From: Campylobacterales bacterium
Lineage (GTDB): Bacteria; Campylobacterota; Campylobacteria; Campylobacterales; QNZT01
Length of the DNA stretch: 14,830 nucleotides
Direction of reading: 5' to 3'
Assembly (NCBI GenBank): GCA_015662615.1
Contig: DQTU01000036.1
Span: 1-14,830, forward strand
This document shows, one piece after another, positions 1-6,915 of this stretch. Made by a program: the position numbers and the translations under genes. Below the pieces are notes generated by a model that saw nothing but the letters and a program-made list of their open reading frames with translations, was not told the origin of the DNA and did not search any database. How positions within the stretch are numbered: the first letter of the stretch is position 1; each line of letters begins with the position of its first letter.

Positions 1-45
1 AAAGCTTATACTGGCTATATAGGACCATTTCCTGTAATTAAGTAA
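1..45 (+). CDS. 3' end of an upstream gene (partial)
   Basis: Frame 1 is open from the window edge to a TAA at 43-45 and would encode a C-terminal tail ending in YIGPFPVIK. The residues look like ordinary protein and the stop is followed by a hairpin, which fits the end of a transcription unit. Fourteen codons are too few to identify a family, and a second frame is also open to 37-39, so the assignment is tentative. Confidence 0.3.
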   Translation, partial: KAYTGYIGPFPVIK

Positions 46-49
46 TCTT

Positions 50-77
50 TTTAGAGGAGAGGAAACTCTTCTCTAAA
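50..77 (+). terminator. Stem-loop after the upstream gene
   Basis: The arms 51-61 and 66-76 pair over 11 bp with one G-T wobble, around a GAAA tetraloop at 62-65; 50/77 adds a further A-T pair. It sits 5 nt after the stop at 43-45. No strong T-tract follows, only an AT-rich stretch, so it may be a weak intrinsic terminator or an mRNA-stabilising hairpin. Confidence 0.45.
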
Positions 78-80
78 TAT

Positions 81-118
81 TATATAGATAAATGTATAGA
101 GATATTTTTATCTATATA
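81..118. repeat. Perfect 12-bp inverted repeat in the leader of the cytochrome pair
   Basis: TATATAGATAAA at 81-92 is matched exactly by its reverse complement at 107-118, with a 14-bp spacer. The right arm ends 16 bp before the ATG at 135. It could be an operator for a dimeric regulator or a leader hairpin near the ribosome binding site. The sequence alone cannot decide between these, and AT-rich composition raises the chance of coincidence. Confidence 0.5.
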
Positions 119-134
119 CTATAAGGAAAATCTC

Positions 135-1772
135 ATGAATCGTTTAACAAAACTTTCACTATCAGCTACTTTAATCTCACTTTTAACACTCTCATGTAGT
201 GATGCAAAAAGCGTAACCGTTGATATCAAAAACCGCTCTTTAAAAAATGATGCAGCGAACATTCCAAGCCAATGTTATACAAAAACAGAAGATGAAGATG
301 GCAAAGTTCACAATCCATGTTTTAACTGCCATATCAGCTCCTCTGAACCAAATTATCTTGATGATTGGGATCTACAAGAGAGTTATGCATTTGCTGAATA
401 TGCACAAAAAAACCACTGGACAAATCTTTTCAAAGATAGAACAAAAGCTGTTGCCAAGATAAGTGATAAAGAGATTTTAAACTATGTCAGAGTTGATAAC
501 TATCCAGATTTAGCAGATAAACTTAAAAATCTCTCACATGATTGGGATATTGATGGAGATAAGAAGTGGGATGGATATATCCCTGATTGTTCTTACAATT
601 TTGACGATGAGGGCTTTGATAGAGATGTGACTGGCGGATATAGTGGATGGAGAGCTTTTGGATATTACCCATTTTTAGGAACTTTTTGGCCTACAAATGG
701 CTCAACAGATGATGTTTTGATAAGACTTCCTATGGATTTTAGAATGACAAAAGAGGGAGTTTTTGATATAGAAACCTATAAAGTTAACCTTTTAATAGTA
801 GAAGCACTTATAAAACAAAAGAGTATTAAAACATTTGAGATAGATGAAAACAAATATGGAGTGGACTTAAACAAAGATGGAAAGCTCACAACCATAAATA
901 AAATCACTTTTGAGTATGACCTAAAAAATGGAAAAGATATGAGTTATGTGGGATTAGCCAAGAAAAAAGGGTATAAAATTGCGGCGGGGTTTTACCCAAG
1001 AGGAACTGACTTTTTACACTCAGTACGATATATCGATACAGATGGAAACAATAGCATAAAAATGGCAGCTCGAATGAAAGAGTTAAGATATGGAAAAAAA
1101 GTAAATTGGGTTACTTATACCGACCATCAAGCACTTATGGAAGAGGAGTTAAAAGAGAGACATGATTTTCCTGATAGATTAGAGGTCTTTGTAGGAGATG
1201 CTGAGAGAGGGATTAGCAATAAAAGAGGTTGGCGATATCAAGGATTTATCGAAGATGAAAACGGAGCTTTGAGACCTCAAACTTATGAAGAGAACCTTAT
1301 GTGCATCGGCTGTCATGCATCACTTGGAGCATTGGCTGATTCAACATTTGCTTATCAGAGAAAGTTTGAGCACGGAACTTTTCAAAACGGCTGGCATCAT
1401 TGGAGTCAAAAAGGTTTAAAAGATGTCAAAGAGCCAAAAACAGCAGATGGAAGAGATGAATACACACTTTATCTAAAAGAGAATCATGCAGGAGATGAGT
1501 TTCGAGACAATGATGAAGTGATAAAAAAGTTTTTTAATGATGATGGAACACTAAAAGATGATGAAGTTCAAAAGATAAAAACAGACATTTCACATCTTAT
1601 ATTTCCTTCACAAAAAAGAGCTTTAAAACTCAACAAAGCTTATAAAGTTATCGTTGATGAACAGAGTTTTATATATGGCAGAGATGCAACGATAAAACCT
1701 GTTAAAAATGTGCATAAAGAGTTAAAACCAGACCAAAGCACAGGGGTTAAAAATCCAGTCAGGTATCATTGA
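135..1772 (+). CDS. Secreted diheme c-type cytochrome of unknown function, 545 aa
   Basis: An N-terminal hydrophobic segment (residues about 5-20) followed by LTLSC indicates export; C21 could be a lipidation site, although the lipobox is not canonical. Two haem-binding motifs are visible, C62-x-x-C65-H66 and C390-x-x-C393-H394, far apart in an otherwise large soluble protein. Acidic loops with D-x-D-x-D-G spacing (about 137-148 and 244-252) resemble calcium-binding loops. The start is supported by AAGGA 8-9 nt upstream. Its TGA overlaps the ATG of the next gene (TGATG), so the two are almost certainly co-translated. I do not recognise a named family. A periplasmic redox partner of the downstream peroxidase is a reasonable inference from context, not something the sequence proves. 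Confidence 0.85.
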   Translation: MNRLTKLSLSATLISLLTLSCSDAKSVTVDIKNRSLKNDAANIPSQCYTKTEDEDGKVHNPCFNCHISSSEPNYLDDWDLQESYAFAEYAQKNHWTNLFKDRTKAVAKISDKEILNYVRVDNYPDLADKLKNLSHDWDIDGDKKWDGYIPDCSYNFDDEGFDRDVTGGYSGWRAFGYYPFLGTFWPTNGSTDDVLIRLPMDFRMTKEGVFDIETYKVNLLIVEALIKQKSIKTFEIDENKYGVDLNKDGKLTTINKITFEYDLKNGKDMSYVGLAKKKGYKIAAGFYPRGTDFLHSVRYIDTDGNNSIKMAARMKELRYGKKVNWVTYTDHQALMEEELKERHDFPDRLEVFVGDAERGISNKRGWRYQGFIEDENGALRPQTYEENLMCIGCHASLGALADSTFAYQRKFEHGTFQNGWHHWSQKGLKDVKEPKTADGRDEYTLYLKENHAGDEFRDNDEVIKKFFNDDGTLKDDEVQKIKTDISHLIFPSQKRALKLNKAYKVIVDEQSFIYGRDATIKPVKNVHKELKPDQSTGVKNPVRYH

Positions 1773-3217
1773 TGAAAAAAATAACTATTGCTACTTGTTT
1801 AGCTGTTTTGTTAATTGGCTGTGGTTCAGATACAATTAAAAAAGTAGATGATAATAAAAGTGATCCTGAACAAAAGGAGCAAAACCCCAATAACCCTCTT
1901 GAAGTTGAAGAGGGTAAAAAACGATTTAATTTATATTGTGCTACATGTCATGGCAGTGATGCAAAAGGTAAAACTGGACCAAATATCGTAGGTGTTACAA
2001 TTGAAGATATAGCTGAAGAGATTGCAGGAAATTCGGCTATGACTTACATGCAAGGAGTTGTTGTAGAAGAAGACCATAGACTTATAGCAATCTATTTAGA
2101 TGAACTTAAGCGTGAGGGAGGGGAAGATGATAAATTTTCACAAGAAAAAGCAGAACTAGGGAAAAGACTCTTTTTTGATACTAACCTCTCTCTCACCAAA
2201 ACGCTGTCATGTGCTTCATGTCATGATCCATTACATGCTTTTATAGATGCTAGATTTGACTCAAATCCAATAGATGGAGCATTATCTGTTGGTGATGATA
2301 GTCAAACACTAGGTGGTAGAAATACACCTACCGTTGCTTATGCAAAATTTATCCCTGATTTTTTAAAGATTGATGATTCTACATATCTTGGTGGTCAATT
2401 CTGGGATGGAAGAGCAAAAAATCTAAAAGAACAGGCAAAAGGACCTTTTTTAGATCCAGCAGAGATGATGATGCCCCACGCTACCAGTGTTGTTAGTAGA
2501 GTTAAACAGAGTGTAACTTATCAAGAGAGATTTAAAAAGCTTTATGGAGCAGATATTTTTAACGATAACGATAAAGCATATGATGCTATAGCAGAGACAA
2601 TCGCACAATTTGAAAAAACAGCAGAGTTGTCTCCTTTTGATTCCAAATATGATAGAAGTAAATTACCTTACTATCATGTAGATCATTATGAGATGACGGC
2701 AAAAGAGAAACTAGGTTATAAACTCTTTTTTTCAGATGATACACATTGTAGAAAATGCCATACCACAAGTTCAAATACAGAATCATCAATCGAAATTTTT
2801 ACAAACTTTCGGTACGAAAATATAGGTGTACCAAAAAATTTAACGGCACTACTTGCTCGTGATGGACATACAGATAAAATAGATTTAGGTCTTGGAGGTC
2901 GTGCAGATATCAATGATGTTCAACATTATGGAAAGTTTAAAGTACCAACCCTTAGAAATATAGCTGTAACTGCTCCATATATGAGCAACGGAGTTTTTAA
3001 AGAGCTTAAAACTGTTATAAAATATTTTGATTATATGGCAGGAAATGGACATCCTTTAAATCCTGAAACAGGTAGTCCTTGGAGAGATGCAGAAGTAAAT
3101 AGTACGATTAACCACGATATCTTAAAAACTTTAAAACCCTTAGATGATGAAAAGATTGAAGCTTTGGAGAGTTTTTTAAAACTGCTCACGGATAAGAAAT
3201 ATGAGGGGTTATTGTAA
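1772..3217 (+). CDS. Triheme lipoprotein peroxidase of the CcpA/MauG family, 481 aa
   Basis: The signal peptide ends in LLIGC (C17), a good lipobox, so the protein is probably lipid-anchored on the periplasmic face. Three CxxCH motifs are present: C56-H60 in a small N-terminal cytochrome c domain, then C147-H151 and C326-H330 in the diheme peroxidase part. Family landmarks include F210-W-D-G-R-A, VPTLRN (391-396) and APYMSNGVF (401-409). An extra N-terminal haem on a membrane-anchored diheme peroxidase is the plan of E. coli YhjA and quinol peroxidases, which reduce H2O2 with quinol electrons; here the anchor would be lipid. ATG 1772 is preferred over TTG 1769 because it overlaps the previous TGA. 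The exact substrate is not settled: MauG-like proteins in this superfamily also oxidise protein residues. Confidence 0.9.
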   Translation: MKKITIATCLAVLLIGCGSDTIKKVDDNKSDPEQKEQNPNNPLEVEEGKKRFNLYCATCHGSDAKGKTGPNIVGVTIEDIAEEIAGNSAMTYMQGVVVEEDHRLIAIYLDELKREGGEDDKFSQEKAELGKRLFFDTNLSLTKTLSCASCHDPLHAFIDARFDSNPIDGALSVGDDSQTLGGRNTPTVAYAKFIPDFLKIDDSTYLGGQFWDGRAKNLKEQAKGPFLDPAEMMMPHATSVVSRVKQSVTYQERFKKLYGADIFNDNDKAYDAIAETIAQFEKTAELSPFDSKYDRSKLPYYHVDHYEMTAKEKLGYKLFFSDDTHCRKCHTTSSNTESSIEIFTNFRYENIGVPKNLTALLARDGHTDKIDLGLGGRADINDVQHYGKFKVPTLRNIAVTAPYMSNGVFKELKTVIKYFDYMAGNGHPLNPETGSPWRDAEVNSTINHDILKTLKPLDDEKIEALESFLKLLTDKKYEGLL

Positions 3218-3248
3218 CCCTTTTGTAACGCATTTTTTGTACTATAAC
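3212..3248 (+). promoter_or_regulatory. Pho box and promoter of the metallophosphoesterase
   Basis: TTGTAAC occurs at 3212-3218 and again at 3223-3229, an exact 11-bp period. The first unit contains the TAA stop of the peroxidase gene. Candidate -10 boxes are TACTAT at 3240-3245, with the same 10-bp gap used by the other boxes here, and TATAAC at 3243-3248, which is closer to consensus. The geometry matches a PhoB class II promoter, where the box replaces the -35. Confidence 0.72.
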
Positions 3249-3270
3249 ATATCAAACAAAAGGATAAAAA

Positions 3271-3288
3271 ATGCCATATGAAGTATAA
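3271..3288 (+). other. Five-codon leader ORF (MPYEV) overlapping the phosphoesterase start
   Basis: An ATG at 3271 lies 6 nt after AGGA (3261-3264), ideal spacing. It opens MPYEV and stops with TAA at 3286-3288, after passing through the ATG of the phosphoesterase at 3278 in another frame. The real gene's ATG is 13 nt from the same AGGA, longer than usual, so termination at 3288 followed by re-initiation is possible. No function is implied for the peptide itself. Confidence 0.4.
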
Positions 3289-4027
3289 ATCAATCTTTGT
3301 CTCAGACATACACTTAGGAACCAAGTTTTCACAAGCGGACAAGTTTTTGGATTTTTTAAAAGAGACAGAATCAGACAATCTCTATTTAGTGGGAGATATC
3401 ATCGATGGTTGGGCGATAAGGCGAAAATTTCGTTGGGCTCAGTCACACTCAGATGTGATACAAAAAGTACTTAGAAAAGCAAGGAAAGGGACAAAGGTTT
3501 ATTATGTAACGGGCAATCATGATGAGTTTTTACGCTCATTTTTACCTCTCATTTTGGGTGATAATTTAACCGTTCTTAATGAGGTAGATTATATCTCTAA
3601 AAACGGTAAGCGGTATTATGTTACCCATGGAGACTTTTTTGATTCGATAACCATGACAAAAAAGTGGTTGGCAGTTGCTGGAGATATCGGTTATGGACTA
3701 CTCTTGCATCTCAATCAAACTCTAAACTTTATCAGAAGAAAATTTGGCATAAACCGTTATTGGTCTCTCTCAAAATATATAAAAGACAATATAAAAAAAT
3801 CAGTAAGTTTTATCTCTGACTATGAGGGGATACTAGCCCAACATGCAAAACATAAAGGGTATGATGGAATTATCTGTGGTCATATCCACAAAGCTGAGAT
3901 GAAGATGATTGACGATATTGAGTATAAAAATTCTGGTGACTGGGTAGAGTCATGTACGGCACTTGTTGAGACAATGGATGGAGAGTGGGAAATTTTGGAT
4001 TGGTTAGATAAAGAAGTTAATCTATAA
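3278..4027 (+). CDS. Metallophosphoesterase of the LpxH/PlcP family (COG2908-like), probable PlcP phospholipase
   Basis: A calcineurin-like binuclear metal site is complete: D10-x-H12, G39-D40-x-x-D43, G79-N-H-D-E83, H117-G-D119 and G201-H-I-H204, followed by NSGDW (218-222). No signal peptide is seen, so it acts in the cytoplasm, with hydrophobic segments (for example 138-152) that could touch membrane. The family contains UDP-2,3-diacylglucosamine diphosphatase (LpxH, lipid A) and PlcP, which cleaves head groups from phospholipids to release diacylglycerol during phosphate starvation. PlcP is favoured because the promoter carries a Pho box and the convergent neighbour is a lipid-type GT4 glycosyltransferase. 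Residues alone do not separate PlcP from LpxH, so that choice is inference. Its last 11 bp overlap the 3' end of the glycosyltransferase gene. Confidence 0.85.
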   Translation: MKYKSIFVSDIHLGTKFSQADKFLDFLKETESDNLYLVGDIIDGWAIRRKFRWAQSHSDVIQKVLRKARKGTKVYYVTGNHDEFLRSFLPLILGDNLTVLNEVDYISKNGKRYYVTHGDFFDSITMTKKWLAVAGDIGYGLLLHLNQTLNFIRRKFGINRYWSLSKYIKDNIKKSVSFISDYEGILAQHAKHKGYDGIICGHIHKAEMKMIDDIEYKNSGDWVESCTALVETMDGEWEILDWLDKEVNL

Positions 4028-5171
4028 GTGAAACTGTCTGTTTCCAAAAATAGTCAAAACTATCTTCAATATTCATCCTGGAGGCTTTATCTCTACAATT
4101 TTGCGACATATCTTCTAACTGTTTACTGTTTTGAAGTAGTGTTTCAATACTCTCAATCCATAGATAAGGTTTATCAATGCTGAAAGAAAATCCACACAAA
4201 CCAGCATCCCCTACTATTGTTTTAGGTCCACCTTTATCAGTAACCAATGCAGGCAAACCACTAGAAAAAGCTTCTATAACAACCTGCCCCAAGGTATCAG
4301 TAATAGAGGGAAAGATAAAAAGGTCACTACTTGCATATATAGTAGAGAGTTCATCGCCTTCTTTATGCCCTAGAAAATGAAGATTTGAAATCTTTTGATA
4401 CACTTTATCTTCACTAAGCTTTCCACTCCCTACCAATATAAGATGCAAATTTTTAGACTGCACAACACCTCGATTTAAAAGAGTCTGCCACAACTCAATC
4501 AAAAACTCTATATTTTTCTCTTTACTAACACGCCCTACATACAAAAGAATTTTATACTCTGCATCTAATCCAATCGTATTCCAATACTCTCTGTTTCTAA
4601 ACTTAGGGCTAAATCTCTCACTATAAATTCCTGGAGGTATTGTAAAAATATTTTCATCTGTAAAACCTAAAGTCTCTTTTATCTTATCTCTATAAACTTC
4701 TGAGCGTATAAAAATAGCTTTAAAAGAGCCATAAAAATATTTCATATATTTAGTAGTGATACTTTTAGCAATTTTGCTTTTAGTATTGCTGTATATGTAT
4801 GCTGGAAAGTCTGTATGATAAGTACCTGTTACTGGTATTTTTAATCGTTTTGCAATCATAAGTGTTACAAATCCAGTAAAACCAGGAGTTGCGATATGTA
4901 AAATATCTGGTTGCAGTATTTTTATCTCTTTATAGAGTTTCAAAAAAGGAGGCACTACCAAATCAAGCTCATGGTAAAAGGGCATAGGAAAACTTATAAG
5001 AGGAGTAATAATTTTTAAATTTTTGGCTTTGGTGCAATAACTCTTTTTCGTTGGACATATAACTGAGAAATCACAATCTCTACTCAATGCAACTTTGGCG
5101 ATATCTTGAATAAACCTTGACACACCATTTGCATCACATAAAGTATCTGTAACCAGACAAACTTTTGGCAT
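4017..5171 (-). CDS. GT4-family glycosyltransferase, probable diacylglycerol glycosyltransferase (Agt-like)
   Basis: The N-terminal Rossmann half starts with the acceptor-side glycine loop A-N-G-V-S-R (14-19) and contains H92-I-A-T-P-G and G116-T-Y-H-T-D. The C-terminal half has Y211-V-G-R-V-S-K-E-K-N, L247-V-G-S-G, and the nucleotide-sugar site T-D292-T-L-G-Q-V-V-I-E300, a D-x7-E version of the usual E-x7-E. G304-L-P-A-L-V-T-D-K-G-G-P then follows. Relatives with this signature glycosylate lipids (SqdX, Agt, MgtA types). Together with the Pho-controlled PlcP-like enzyme it would convert freed diacylglycerol to glycolipid. The start ATG overlaps the TAA of an upstream small gene (TAATG), so translation is coupled to it. 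The sugar donor and lipid acceptor cannot be read from the sequence. A cell-surface polysaccharide transferase is the main alternative. Confidence 0.85.
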   Translation of the reverse strand: MPKVCLVTDTLCDANGVSRFIQDIAKVALSRDCDFSVICPTKKSYCTKAKNLKIITPLISFPMPFYHELDLVVPPFLKLYKEIKILQPDILHIATPGFTGFVTLMIAKRLKIPVTGTYHTDFPAYIYSNTKSKIAKSITTKYMKYFYGSFKAIFIRSEVYRDKIKETLGFTDENIFTIPPGIYSERFSPKFRNREYWNTIGLDAEYKILLYVGRVSKEKNIEFLIELWQTLLNRGVVQSKNLHLILVGSGKLSEDKVYQKISNLHFLGHKEGDELSTIYASSDLFIFPSITDTLGQVVIEAFSSGLPALVTDKGGPKTIVGDAGLCGFSFSIDKPYLWIESIETLLQNSKQLEDMSQNCRDKASRMNIEDSFDYFWKQTVSLID

Positions 5172-5409
5172 TAAGCAAATTCACAAATCATAATCTTTTG
5201 CGTATCTTCAACAAAATCAAACAGCAAAAACTCACTCCAATCATTTTCATAAGCCATGCCCCTAAGTTCATCTTCATCATAAATAGATTCTAAAAACACT
5301 TCATCACAATCACCAAAAAGTGGAACAAGCATCCCTTGATATCCATAATCATGTGCAAATTTTATGTTCTTTTTATATTTTTTTTGAGATTTTGTAAGAT
5401 TTTTTTCAT
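5171..5409 (-). pseudogene. Small Pho-island gene with an apparent frameshift in an A8 run
   Basis: An ATG at 5407-5409 has a strong AAGGAG 8 nt upstream but reads only 15 codons (MKKILQNLKKNIKRT) before TAA at 5362-5364. Adding one A to the A8 run (T8 on the + strand, 5378-5385) restores a 79-codon frame ending exactly in the TAA that overlaps the glycosyltransferase ATG. The restored product contains KNIKFAHDYGYQG and LLFDFVED, clearly paralogous to KNKIDFAKNYNFKG and LLLIDFVAD in the gene at 7369. It may be a true pseudogene, a sequencing error in a homopolymer, a phase-variable gene, or one rescued by slippage. It is the first gene of the glycosyltransferase operon and sits under a Pho box. 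I recognise no family beyond its own paralogue. Confidence 0.7.
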
Positions 5410-5435
5410 TGAATAAACTCCTTTGTAGTTTAGAA

Positions 5436-5469
5436 ATTTTAGTTAAACTTGATAACAGTTTGATTACAA
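5436..5469 (-). promoter_or_regulatory. Pho box and promoter of the small gene/glycosyltransferase operon
   Basis: On the minus strand TTGTAAT (5463-5469) and CTGTTAT (5452-5458) lie 11 bp apart. After a 10-bp gap comes TAAAAT (5436-5441), 26 bp before the ATG at 5409. The same spacing and the same -10 hexamer serve the divergent phosphodiesterase gene. Confidence 0.72.
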
Positions 5470-5494
5470 AAACTAATTTAAATAATTTAATTTT

Positions 5495-5550
5495 TTGTAA
5501 CTATATTGTTTTCATTTTGTAATGAAGCTGTTACTCACTTACTATAAAAT
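5495..5550 (+). promoter_or_regulatory. Fourfold Pho box and promoter of the glycerophosphodiesterase
   Basis: Four units in exact 11-bp register: TTGTAAC (5495), TTGTTTT (5506), TTGTAAT (5517) and CTGTTAC (5528-5534). A 10-bp gap leads to TAAAAT at 5545-5550, 27 bp before the ATG. The second unit is degenerate. With the two units facing the other way (5452-5469), this divergent intergenic space (5410-5577) carries six half-sites. Confidence 0.75.
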
Positions 5551-5577
5551 TTAACTATCCAAAATAGGAGGATATTT

Positions 5578-6861
5578 ATGAAAAAGAGTATTTTAGCAAT
5601 TATTTCAGTTTCAGCATTAAGCTGTTTAAATTTGGTAGCTTCACAGAGTTGTGATACAGAGGTAACAGCACAAAAAACCGTAGTTCAAGTTGGTGTTAGA
5701 CCCTACTTTTTAGTAGATAAAATGAAAGAGTCAAAACTAAAACAAGAGCTGAAATCTTGTAAAGTAGAGTTATTTGAGAAGAGTGACTTTTCTATAGGTC
5801 ATCGTGGGGCTGCGATGCAATTTCCTGAACATACAAGAGAGTCTTATATAGCAGCAGCAAGAATGGGTGCGGGAATCATAGAATGTGATGTTACTTTTAC
5901 AAAAGATAGAGAGTTAGTGTGCCGTCATTCTCAATGTGATTTAGCAACAACTACCAATATCTTAACAACTGATTTGGCATCAAAATGTCGTAAACCTTTT
6001 AATCCTGCAAACCCTGCAACTGGCACAAAAGCATCAGCAGAATGTTGTACAAGCGACATTACACTTGCAGAGTTTAAAACACTTACAGGAAAGATGGATG
6101 CAAGTAATTCAGATGCAACAACAGTAGAAGAGTTTATAAATGCCACTCCTAGCTGGAGAACAGACCTTTATAGCGGTTCGGCAACACTTATGACACACAA
6201 AGAGAGTATTGAACTTTTCAAAAAACTAGATGTAAAAATGACACCAGAGTTAAAATCCCCAAGTGTCCAGATGCCATATGAGGGAAGTTACACACAAGAG
6301 ATGTATGCACAACAGATGATTGATGAGTATAAAGAAGCAGGAGTTCCTGCAAACAGAGTCTTTGCACAATCTTTTAATTATGCAGATATATTGTATTGGA
6401 TAGACCATGAGCCATGTTTTGGTGTACAAGCTGTTTATCTCGATGGTAGAGCTTATGGTGAGACAAAAGAGGATCAAGAAAAGTTTGCAAACTTTAACCA
6501 AAATGACAAATCAACATGGGGTAATAGAGATATGAAAAACCTTTATAAAAGAGGTATCCGATATGTTGCACCACCTATGTGGGTACTAGTTACTTTGGAT
6601 GAAAACAAAAAAATTGTTCCCTCCCTTTATGCTAAAGAGGCAAAAGATGCAGGGCTAGAAATCATTACATGGACACTTGAGCGATCAGGTCCTTTGAAAA
6701 GTGGTGGTGGTTGGTATTATCAAACAACAACAGATGCTATCAACAACGACGGTGATACTTATGAACTTTTAGATGTGTTGGCACAAGATGTTGGTATAAA
6801 AGGGATATTCTCAGATTGGCCCGCAACTGTTAGTTTTTATGCGAATTGTAAAGGGTTGTAA
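5578..6861 (+). CDS. Periplasmic glycerophosphodiester phosphodiesterase (GDPD/GlpQ family), 427 aa
   Basis: The GDPD active site is visible in order: I73-G-H75-R76-G, P83-E84-H85-T, I101-E102-C-D104, H117 after CR, P223-E224-L-K226, and W365 in the LEIITWTLE stretch, with FSDWP (411-415) near the end. The family hydrolyses glycerophosphodiesters, the deacylated remains of phospholipids, to glycerol-3-phosphate and an alcohol. An N-terminal signal sequence (about 1-21) exports it. About ten cysteines outside the leader (for example C25, C61, C116, C120, C137, C156, C157, C280, C424) suggest disulfides. The protein is longer than simple cytosolic GDPDs because of an insertion after H117. AGGAGG just ahead of the ATG supports the start. 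A fourfold Pho box drives it, so it probably salvages phosphate from lipid debris. Confidence 0.9.
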   Translation: MKKSILAIISVSALSCLNLVASQSCDTEVTAQKTVVQVGVRPYFLVDKMKESKLKQELKSCKVELFEKSDFSIGHRGAAMQFPEHTRESYIAAARMGAGIIECDVTFTKDRELVCRHSQCDLATTTNILTTDLASKCRKPFNPANPATGTKASAECCTSDITLAEFKTLTGKMDASNSDATTVEEFINATPSWRTDLYSGSATLMTHKESIELFKKLDVKMTPELKSPSVQMPYEGSYTQEMYAQQMIDEYKEAGVPANRVFAQSFNYADILYWIDHEPCFGVQAVYLDGRAYGETKEDQEKFANFNQNDKSTWGNRDMKNLYKRGIRYVAPPMWVLVTLDENKKIVPSLYAKEAKDAGLEIITWTLERSGPLKSGGGWYYQTTTDAINNDGDTYELLDVLAQDVGIKGIFSDWPATVSFYANCKGL

Positions 6862-6865
6862 AATC

Positions 6866-6898
6866 TAAACCATGATAGAGATTTTCTATCATGGTTTA
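6866..6898. terminator. Strong 14-bp hairpin between convergent genes
   Basis: Arms 6866-6879 and 6885-6898 pair perfectly over 14 bp with a 5-nt loop. It lies just after the phosphodiesterase stop and downstream of the lysine-rich gene on the other strand, so it can end both transcripts. On the + strand a T7 run (6911-6917) follows at a distance; there is no immediate U-tract, so an mRNA-end protecting role is also possible. Confidence 0.65.
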
Positions 6899-6915
6899 CA
6901 ATCTAAGATGTTTTT

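Noticed and set aside
1769..1774. TTG at 1769 as start of the peroxidase
   Set aside because: The next codon is ATG at 1772, which overlaps the preceding TGA in the usual coupled arrangement and begins a clean lipoprotein signal.
3031..3378. Minus-strand frame spanning the peroxidase end and the phosphoesterase start
   Set aside because: It would cover a Pho-box promoter and two well-supported genes in antisense; its product shows no domain.
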